NCBI GenBank assembly: GCA_050115795.1
Contig: JASFPT010000053.1
Span: 1-18,694 of the forward strand
Reading direction: 5' to 3'
DNA: 18,694 nt
Origin: JAIPEL01 sp050115795
GTDB lineage: Bacteria > Desulfobacterota > Desulfobacteria > Desulfobacterales > CAFBRK01
Shown here: piece by piece, positions 13,745-18,694 of the stretch
Layout: every line of letters begins with the position of its first letter
How positions within the stretch are numbered: position 1 is the stretch's first letter
The notes under the pieces: generated by a model
Databases searched by the model: none
Told to the model about the DNA's origin: nothing
The model's input: only the letters and a program-made list of their open reading frames with translations
Position numbers and translations under genes: made by a program

Positions 13745-14142
13745 TACCAGATGTGGCAGAGGACTTCTCCACCAACGCTCTGCTTGCGGGCTTCCTTGTC
13801 GGTCAGGATTCCTTTCGACGTGGAGATGATCGCAATCCCGGTGCCGCTGTAAACCGGAGCAATATCATCTTTCCCTACGTAGACCCGCCGGCTCGGTTTG
13901 CTGATCCGCTCCAGTTGGCAGATCACCGGCTTTTGCTCCTTGTCGTATTTGAGGTAAATCCGCAGAATTCCCTGCTTGCCGTCCTTGATGAACTTGTAGT
14001 TGCGGATGTAGCCCTCGTTTTTCAGAACGCGCGCCATCTCGGTCTTCAGCCGGGAGCCGGGGATGTCGACGCTGTTGAACTTGGCCTTGCCGGCGTTGCG
14101 GATGCGCGTCAGCATGTCTGCAATCGGGTCGCTAAACGACAT
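13744..14142 (-). CDS. rpsH: 30S ribosomal protein S8
   Basis: Primary 16S-binding protein, and translational repressor of the spc operon in E. coli; 132 residues. MSFSDPIADMLTRIRNA at the N-terminus and SRRVYVGKDD plus GIAIISTSKGILTDKEAR at the C-terminus are standard S8. Its stop codon touches the two-hairpin element, so this gene may be part of a feedback or processing region. Confidence 0.98.
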   Translation of the reverse strand: MSFSDPIADMLTRIRNAGKAKFNSVDIPGSRLKTEMARVLKNEGYIRNYKFIKDGKQGILRIYLKYDKEQKPVICQLERISKPSRRVYVGKDDIAPVYSGTGIAIISTSKGILTDKEARKQSVGGEVLCHIW

Positions 14143-14172
14143 GTTCTTCTCCAGAATCGATCGGTTGTTGAG

Positions 14173-14190
14173 AAAAAACCCTCAAAAGGG
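14173..14190 (-). terminator. Minimal terminator-like hairpin between rpsZ and rpsH
   Basis: On the minus strand CCCT-TTTG-AGGG (14179-14190) is followed by six T (14173-14178). The 4-bp stem is too short for strong termination; at most it causes a pause inside the superoperon. Confidence 0.25.
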
Positions 14191-14204
14191 CTTCCTCCCG
14201 GGTC

Positions 14205-14390
14205 CTACCAGCTCGACTTGATTACGCCGGGCAGCAGGCCCTCGGACGCCATGTTGCGGAAACAGATTCGGCAGATACCGAATTTTCGGATAAAGGCCCG
14301 CGGACGGCCGCATATCGGGCACCGGTTGTATTCCCGGACCTTGAACTTCAACTTTTGGGTGGCTCTGATCCTCAATGCTTTTCTGGCCAA
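14205..14390 (-). CDS. rpsZ: 30S ribosomal protein S14, short zinc-binding type (type Z)
   Basis: 61-residue S14 with Cys24, Cys27, Cys40 and Cys43 (CPICGRPRAF and GICRICFRNMA), the zinc-dependent form, unlike the roughly 100-residue zinc-free form. The start is TTG at 14390, read as MARKALRIRA, with GGAGG 5 nt upstream; an ATG overlapping that site is in another frame. Also called rpsN. It lies between rplE and rpsH as expected. Confidence 0.97.
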   Translation of the reverse strand: MARKALRIRATQKLKFKVREYNRCPICGRPRAFIRKFGICRICFRNMASEGLLPGVIKSSW

Positions 14391-14429
14391 ACCATCCTCC
14401 TCCTGTCGGGAGATGTGAAACGACTCGAA

Positions 14430-14969
14430 CTAGTTTTTAAACGGCATCCCGAGCAGCCGAAGCAGCTCTTTGCCCTCTTCATCGGTCTTGGCGGTGGTGA
14501 CGATGGTCACGTTCAGCCCCTTGATCTTATCGATGCGATCGTAGTCGATCTCCGGGAAAATGATCTGCTCTTTGATTCCCAGGGAATAGTTGCCCTGGCC
14601 GTCCATCGCCTTGGCCGTAATGCCGCGGAAGTCCCTGACCCGGGGCAGAGCGATGTTGACCAGCTTGTTGACGAAATCGTACATCCGATCGCGCCGCAGG
14701 GTTACCCGGCAGCCGATCGGCATGCCGGCTCGCAGCTTGAAAGCGGCGATCGACTTCTTCGCCCGGGTGATCACCGGCTGCTGGCCGGAGATCAGCTTCA
14801 GTTCTTCCACCGCAGAGTCGAGAATCTTGATGTTCTGGATCGCCTCGCCCAACCCCATGTTCAACACGACCTTCTCCAGTTTCGGCACCTCCATACGGTT
14901 CCGATACTGGAAGGTTTCGACCAGCTGGGGGACGACCTGTTCCCTGTAGAATTCTTTGAACTTAGACAT
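14430..14969 (-). CDS. rplE: 50S ribosomal protein L5
   Basis: 5S rRNA-binding protein at the intersubunit bridge to S13; 179 residues. Family marks are KVVLNMGLGEAIQN, GQQPVITRAKKSIAAFKLR and RDFRGITAKAMDGQGNYSLG. The C-terminus ends in LGMPFKN. It is 29 nt downstream of rplX. Confidence 0.98.
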   Translation of the reverse strand: MSKFKEFYREQVVPQLVETFQYRNRMEVPKLEKVVLNMGLGEAIQNIKILDSAVEELKLISGQQPVITRAKKSIAAFKLRAGMPIGCRVTLRRDRMYDFVNKLVNIALPRVRDFRGITAKAMDGQGNYSLGIKEQIIFPEIDYDRIDKIKGLNVTIVTTAKTDEEGKELLRLLGMPFKN

Positions 14970-14998
14970 CCGTTTCCTCCGGCAACCGCGCAGTTGCC

Positions 14999-15328
14999 TT
15001 ATGCATCGATGATCTCGTCACACTTGCCGCAGACGCGAACCTTTTTGCCGTCGTCGAGCCGCTTCATTTTCACCCGGACAGGTGTCACGCATTTGTTGCA
15101 CATCAACCGAACATTGGAGACATGAACCGGCGATTCGCTCTCGACGATTCCTCCCTGTCGGTTCTGGGCGTTGGGGCGCTGATGGCGCTTGACAAAATTG
15201 ACATTTTCAATCAGCACGCGGTTCTTCTTCCGGTCGACCTTGAGGATCTTGCCGACTTTGCCCCGATCCCGTCCACCGATCACCTTGACCTTGTCATCCT
15301 TTTTCAGATGAATCGTATGCTTGTCCAT
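14999..15328 (-). CDS. rplX: 50S ribosomal protein L24 with C-terminal zinc ribbon
   Basis: Assembly-initiating large-subunit protein, 109 residues. The KOW motif is near the N-terminus (KVKVIGGRDRGKVGKIL). The C-terminal third carries Cys77-x2-Cys80 and Cys100-x2-Cys103, a likely zinc ribbon that E. coli L24 lacks. The start overlaps the rplN stop by one base (TAATG). Confidence 0.97.
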   Translation of the reverse strand: MDKHTIHLKKDDKVKVIGGRDRGKVGKILKVDRKKNRVLIENVNFVKRHQRPNAQNRQGGIVESESPVHVSNVRLMCNKCVTPVRVKMKRLDDGKKVRVCGKCDEIIDA

Positions 15329-15696
15329 TACAGGACCTCCGGCGCGAGTGAAATGATCTTCATAAACCGCTTGGCCCGAAGTTCCCGGGCCACCGGTCCA
15401 AAGATGCGGGTTCCGATCGGCTCCCGGTGCTGGTTGATCAGCACCGCCGAATTGTCGTCGAAACGGATAAAGGACCCGTCCGGCCGGGAAATCTCTTTCT
15501 TGGTGCGAACCACCACCGCCTTGAGCACGTCGCCCTTCTTCACCTTGGCGTTGGGGATCGCCTCCTTGACCGACACCACGATGATGTCCCCGATGCTGGC
15601 GTACCGCCTGCGGGACCCCCCCAGGACCTTGATGCAGTAAAGGACTTTGGCGCCGGAATTATCCGCCACCGTCAATCTCGTCTCTGCCTGAATCAT
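15328..15696 (-). CDS. rplN: 50S ribosomal protein L14
   Basis: 122 residues, the exact family length. MIQAETRLTVADNSGAKVL and RRRYASIGDIIVVSVKEAIP are hallmark L14. It lies 20 nt after rpsQ and overlaps the next gene, rplX, by one base, so translational coupling is likely. Confidence 0.98.
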   Translation of the reverse strand: MIQAETRLTVADNSGAKVLYCIKVLGGSRRRYASIGDIIVVSVKEAIPNAKVKKGDVLKAVVVRTKKEISRPDGSFIRFDDNSAVLINQHREPIGTRIFGPVARELRAKRFMKIISLAPEVL

Positions 15697-15716
15697 TGAT
15701 CTCGTTCCTTATCCGG

Positions 15717-15983
15717 TTAGACCGCTTTTTCGATGATCCGGCTCACACGCCACTTTTTGGTGCGGCTCAGGGGTCTCGACTCGGAGATCAGCACTCGGTC
15801 GCCGATCTTGCAGGCGTTGGCCTCGTCATGGGCGGCAAACCGCGCTCGCCGACGAACGTATTTCTTGTAGAGGCCGTGTTTGACCAGGCGCTCGACCTGC
15901 ACCACGACAGTCTTGTCCATTTTGTTACTGACGACCATACCGGTCACTTGCCTATTGGTCCCTCTTGTCTTTGTGGCGGCCAT
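15717..15983 (-). CDS. rpsQ: 30S ribosomal protein S17
   Basis: 16S-binding OB-fold protein, 88 residues: RQVTGMVVSNKMDKTVVVQV, KKYVRRRARFAAHDE and CKIGDRVLISESRPLSRTK follow the S17 pattern closely. The ATG at 15983 lies 6 nt after the rpmC stop codon. Confidence 0.98.
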   Translation of the reverse strand: MAATKTRGTNRQVTGMVVSNKMDKTVVVQVERLVKHGLYKKYVRRRARFAAHDEANACKIGDRVLISESRPLSRTKKWRVSRIIEKAV

Positions 15984-15989
15984 GATTTG

Positions 15990-16193
15990 TTATGCTTCCT
16001 TCTGTTTCAGTTCTGTTTGCCGGAGAATCGTCTGCACCCGTGCGATGTCCTTCTTGGCCTGCTTGAGCCGGGCCGAATTCTCCAGCTGCCCGACTTCGAG
16101 CTGAAACCGCAGATTGAACAGCTCCTCTTTGAGATCCTTGAGCTTCTGCTGCATTTCGTCGGGGCTCATATCCCGGATTTCGCTCGGCTTCAT
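15990..16193 (-). CDS. rpmC: 50S ribosomal protein L29
   Basis: 67-residue helical protein by the exit tunnel. EIRDMSPDEMQQKLKDLKEE and LFNLRFQLEVGQLENSARL are characteristic. Its ATG overlaps the rplP stop as ATGA. Confidence 0.98.
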   Translation of the reverse strand: MKPSEIRDMSPDEMQQKLKDLKEELFNLRFQLEVGQLENSARLKQAKKDIARVQTILRQTELKQKEA

Positions 16194-16606
16194 CTCAGAT
16201 CGCTCCTCTCCACGAATCGGGTCTTGACCGAAAGCTTGTGGGCGGCCAGTCGAAGGGCCTCCTTGGCCAGATCCCGCGGCACCCCGTCCATCTCATAGAG
16301 AATCCGTCCTGGACGGATAACGGCCACCCATCCCTCAGGGGCGCCTTTGCCTTTTCCCATCCGGACCTCGGCCGGTTTCTTGGTAAACGGCTTGTCCGGG
16401 AAAATCCGGATCCACATTTTCCCACCGCGCTTCACGTGCCGGGTCATGGCGATACGGGCGGCCTCGATCTGCTTGGAACTGATGGCACCGCACTCCACGG
16501 CCTGAAGACCGAACTGGCCGAAGTTCAGGTTGCAACCCCGGCGGGCCACCCCCCGCATTTTCCCCTTCTGCTGTTTTCGAAACTTGACCTTCTTGGGGCT
16601 CAGCAT
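16190..16606 (-). CDS. rplP: 50S ribosomal protein L16
   Basis: Large-subunit protein organising the A-site tRNA elbow region; 138 residues, the usual length. MLSPKKVKFRKQQKGKMRG, GAISSKQIEAARIAMTRHVK and GAPEGWVAVIRPGRILYEMD are diagnostic. GGAG lies 8 nt before the ATG. A 76-nt spacer with a 9-bp hairpin separates it from rpsC. Confidence 0.98.
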   Translation of the reverse strand: MLSPKKVKFRKQQKGKMRGVARRGCNLNFGQFGLQAVECGAISSKQIEAARIAMTRHVKRGGKMWIRIFPDKPFTKKPAEVRMGKGKGAPEGWVAVIRPGRILYEMDGVPRDLAKEALRLAAHKLSVKTRFVERSDLR

Positions 16607-16627
16607 GTGATGCTCTCCTTGTCACGA

Positions 16628-16660
16628 CGGCCGGCCTCCGTCATCCGCGGGGGCCGACCG
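16628..16660 (-). repeat. Long stem-loop in the rpsC-rplP spacer
   Basis: CGGCCGGCC (16628-16636) pairs in the transcript with GGCCGACCG (16652-16660): nine pairs, one of them G-U, with a 15-nt loop. No T-run follows, so it is not a terminator. It ends about 14 nt before the rplP ribosome-binding site. Confidence 0.4.
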
Positions 16661-16682
16661 GAATCTCTCCCGATAGCGCCGA

Positions 16683-17339
16683 TCAGGCAGCGCCCTGCTC
16701 GATTGGTTCGGCCTGCAGAATTTCGCCGTGGAAAATCAAGACCTTGACGCCGATGATGCCATAGGTCGTCTTGGCCTGGGTAAAGCCGTAGTCGATGTCG
16801 GCCCGCAGGGTATGCAACGGCACCCGACCCTCCCGGTACCACTCGCGCCGGGCCATCTCCGCACCGCCGAGCCGGCCGGCGCACATGATTTTCACGCCCT
16901 TGGCGCCGAACCGCATGGCAGAGGAAACCCCGCGCTTCATGGCACGACGAAAGGCGACCCGTCGCTCGATCTGCAGTGCGACGTTTTCCGCCACCAGCTG
17001 GGCGTCGATCTCGGGCTTGCGCACTTCCTGGATATCGATAAAGACCTCGTGGTCGACCTGTCTTTCGAGCTCTTTCTTGAGCTGGGCGATCTCAGATCCT
17101 TTTTTGCCGATGACGATGCCGGGTCTTGCCGTATAGATCCGCAGCCGGACGCGTTTGGAGGAGCGCTCAATTTCGATTTTGGAAATCCCGGCGTGGGAGA
17201 GCTTCTTTTTGATGTACCGGCGCAGCCTGTGATCTTCCAGAATGTAGCTGGCGTAGAGCTTCTTGTCGGCAAACCACCGTGAATCCCACGTCTTGATGAT
17301 TCCCAATCTCAAACCGATCGGATGAACTTTCTGGCCCAA
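16683..17339 (-). CDS. rpsC: 30S ribosomal protein S3
   Basis: mRNA-entry protein, 218 residues. The N-terminal MGQKVHPIGLRLGI is invariant in style. A type II KH domain has VIGKKGSEI as its GxxG loop, and the C-domain reads GRLGGAEMARREWYREGRVP. The start is TTG at 17339 with GGGAGG 6 nt upstream. It lies 13 nt after rplV. Confidence 0.98.
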   Translation of the reverse strand: MGQKVHPIGLRLGIIKTWDSRWFADKKLYASYILEDHRLRRYIKKKLSHAGISKIEIERSSKRVRLRIYTARPGIVIGKKGSEIAQLKKELERQVDHEVFIDIQEVRKPEIDAQLVAENVALQIERRVAFRRAMKRGVSSAMRFGAKGVKIMCAGRLGGAEMARREWYREGRVPLHTLRADIDYGFTQAKTTYGIIGVKVLIFHGEILQAEPIEQGAA

Positions 17340-17352
17340 GTGCTACCTCCCT

Positions 17353-17691
17353 TTACACCGATTTTTCCGCAAGGATTACAGTGATGTGCGAAGTCCTCTT
17401 CAAGATCCGGGTGGCCCGGCCCCGAGCCCTCGGACGAAATCGCTTCAACACGGGTCCCGGATCGGCCACGACGTTGGCCACCACCAATGCGTCCACGTCG
17501 ACCTCCGGGCGCTGGTCCGCGTTGGCCACGGCGCTGCGCATGATCTTTTCCACCATCGAAGCGGCTTTCTGCGGCATGAACTTCAAGATATCCAGGGCCG
17601 CCTCCACGGGTTTTCCCTTGACGGCTTCGGTCAGCATGCGGACCTTCCGCGGGGATATCCGCATGTATTTGGCTACGGCTCTTACCTCCAT
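17353..17691 (-). CDS. rplV: 50S ribosomal protein L22
   Basis: Exit-tunnel protein, 112 residues. RAVAKYMRISPRKVRMLTEA and the extended beta-hairpin ending GRATRILKRTSHITV are standard. The hairpin lines the peptide tunnel; its macrolide-contact region looks intact. It follows rpsS after a 127-nt spacer, the longest in the ribosomal part. Confidence 0.98.
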   Translation of the reverse strand: MEVRAVAKYMRISPRKVRMLTEAVKGKPVEAALDILKFMPQKAASMVEKIMRSAVANADQRPEVDVDALVVANVVADPGPVLKRFRPRARGRATRILKRTSHITVILAEKSV

Positions 17692-17772
17692 GGCTTCCGT
17701 TCCTCTGCTCGGGTCAGCTCTGTGCGTCTTTCCGGCACGACCGGGGTTTGCGCTGATTTTTTATTGATCGCC

Positions 17773-17819
17773 TGTTTCGCAAAAGCGAAACATTCATCAA
17801 ATCGCCGAGGCGATTTGAT
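17773..17819 (-). repeat. Two-hairpin element between rpsS and rplV
   Basis: Hairpin A is TGTTTCGC-AAAA-GCGAAACA (17773-17792, 8-bp perfect stem). Hairpin B is an 11-bp perfect stem (17796-17806 with 17809-17819, 2-nt centre) whose first transcript base is the last base of the rpsS stop codon. There is no T-run. It has the same design and the same hairpin A core as the element after rpsH. Confidence 0.82.
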
Positions 17820-18100
17820 TACTTCTTCAGTTTCGACTTCTTGTCTCCGGCATGCCCGTAAAAGGTCCGGGTCGGGGAGAATTCGCCCAGTTTGTGACCC
17901 ACCATGTTCTCGGAGATGAACACGGGAATGAACTTCCTGCCGTTGTGAACCGCCAGCGTCAGCCCGACCATTTCCGGAACGATGGTCGAGCGGCGCGACC
18001 AGGTTTTGATCACACGGTTGCTTCTCGATTCCTGGGCGACCTGGACCCGTCTCATGAGTTTGTCGTCCACAAACGGACCTTTTTTCAACGACCGAGGCAT
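17819..18100 (-). CDS. rpsS: 30S ribosomal protein S19
   Basis: Head protein binding S13 and tRNA; 93 residues. MPRSLKKGPFVDDKLMRRV, IKTWSRRSTIVPEMVGLTLA and ENMVGHKLGEFSPTRTF are diagnostic. It is 57 nt downstream of rplB, with GGAGA about 5 nt before the ATG. Confidence 0.98.
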   Translation of the reverse strand: MPRSLKKGPFVDDKLMRRVQVAQESRSNRVIKTWSRRSTIVPEMVGLTLAVHNGRKFIPVFISENMVGHKLGEFSPTRTFYGHAGDKKSKLKK

Positions 18101-18157
18101 ATTCTCTCCTGTTGCAGATGCATGTACACATGTACCGTGTCAGCTACGCTGCACCGG

Positions 18158-18694
18158 CTATTTCTTGCTGCGCCGCTTGACGATGTAGCGGTCGCTGGGC
18201 TTGTGCTTCCGGGTCCGGTACCCCTTGGTCGGCTTGCCCCAGGGCGTGCAGGGATGGCGCCCGCCGGAGGACCGGCCCTCTCCGCCGCCCATGGGGTGAT
18301 CGACGGGGTTCATGGCAACGCCGCGGACTTTCGGCCGGCGTCCGAGCCAGCGCTTTCGACCGGCCTTGCCCAGGGAAACGTTTTCATGCTCCACGTTGCC
18401 GAGCTGGCCGATGGTGGCCTTGCAGTTGAGCAGGACCATCCGGACCTCGCCGGAGGGAAGCTTGACCAGCGCGTATTTGTTTTCCTTGGCCATGAGCTGG
18501 GCATAGGCGCCGGCGCTGCGAACGATCTGGCCGCCCTGGCCCACCCGAAGCTCGATGTTGTGAATGTGCGTGCCCAGCGGGATTTTATGAAGCGGCAGCG
18601 CGTTTCCGGGCTTGATGTCCGCATCCGGGCCGGAGAGAACGGTATCGCCCACGGCCAGATGCTGGGGCGCCAGAATGTATCGCTTCTCCCCGTC
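18158..18694 (-). CDS. rplB: 50S ribosomal protein L2 (N-terminal third outside window)
   Basis: Peptidyl-transferase-region protein. The frame enters from the right edge as DGEKRYILAP, near residue 97 of E. coli L2, and gives 178 residues to the stop; the full protein is about 275. The conserved NPVDHPMGGGEGRSSGG loop, with the His that matters for peptidyl transfer in E. coli (His229), is intact. An internal ATG at 18652 is not the start, because homology continues past it to the edge. It heads the visible part of the S10-type gene order. Confidence 0.98.
   Translation of the reverse strand, partial: DGEKRYILAPQHLAVGDTVLSGPDADIKPGNALPLHKIPLGTHIHNIELRVGQGGQIVRSAGAYAQLMAKENKYALVKLPSGEVRMVLLNCKATIGQLGNVEHENVSLGKAGRKRWLGRRPKVRGVAMNPVDHPMGGGEGRSSGGRHPCTPWGKPTKGYRTRKHKPSDRYIVKRRSKK

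Overview
The window looks like chromosomal DNA of a Gram-negative, GC-rich bacterium. The best fit is Desulfobacterota (the former Deltaproteobacteria, Desulfosarcina/Desulfococcus-like). This rests on protein style only: S4, S14, L36 and L24 carry zinc-ribbon cysteines, S14 is the short zinc type, a TRAP transporter sits beside a GctAB-like CoA-transferase, and the S10/spc/alpha ribosomal genes form one cluster. No rRNA, tRNA, CRISPR or insertion sequence was seen.

Layout. From the right edge leftwards (18694 to 6354, all minus strand) runs one nearly unbroken ribosomal superoperon: rplB (cut by the window edge), rpsS, rplV, rpsC, rplP, rpmC, rpsQ, rplN, rplX, rplE, rpsZ (type-Z S14), rpsH, rplF, rplR, rpsE, rpmD, rplO, secY, infA, rpmJ, rpsM, rpsK, rpsD, rpoA, rplQ. 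The genes abut or overlap (ATGA or TAATG junctions, and a 14-bp rpmD/rplO overlap). adk and map, often found between secY and infA, are absent. L17 has a roughly 120-residue low-complexity tail encoded partly by an exact 42-bp tandem repeat. Several longer spacers hold stem-loops. Two of them, after rpsS and after rpsH, share the same two-hairpin design with the first stem starting on the last base of the stop codon.

A bidirectional terminator (6285-6318) separates the superoperon from a convergent plus-strand gene for a DUF484/GAF-GGDEF diguanylate cyclase (5144-6295). Divergent from it is a minus-strand metabolic operon: a GctA/IpdA-like CoA-transferase alpha subunit, the beta subunit, and a FabF-type beta-ketoacyl-ACP synthase joined by an ATGA overlap. 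This operon has a near-consensus sigma70 promoter, a perfect 14-bp palindrome over the expected transcription start, and a leader that can fold as an attenuator. The far left holds a TRAP transporter: substrate-binding protein dctP with its own promoter, an intrinsic terminator, then the small permease dctQ, which runs off the window.

The right two thirds are translation, secretion and transcription housekeeping. The left third looks like a carboxylate uptake and acyl-CoA handling island. The link between the TRAP genes and the CoA-transferase/KAS operon is inferred from adjacency only. The longest stretches without a gene are about 270 nt (4870-5143, regulatory) and about 200 nt (484-687, terminator and possible promoter).
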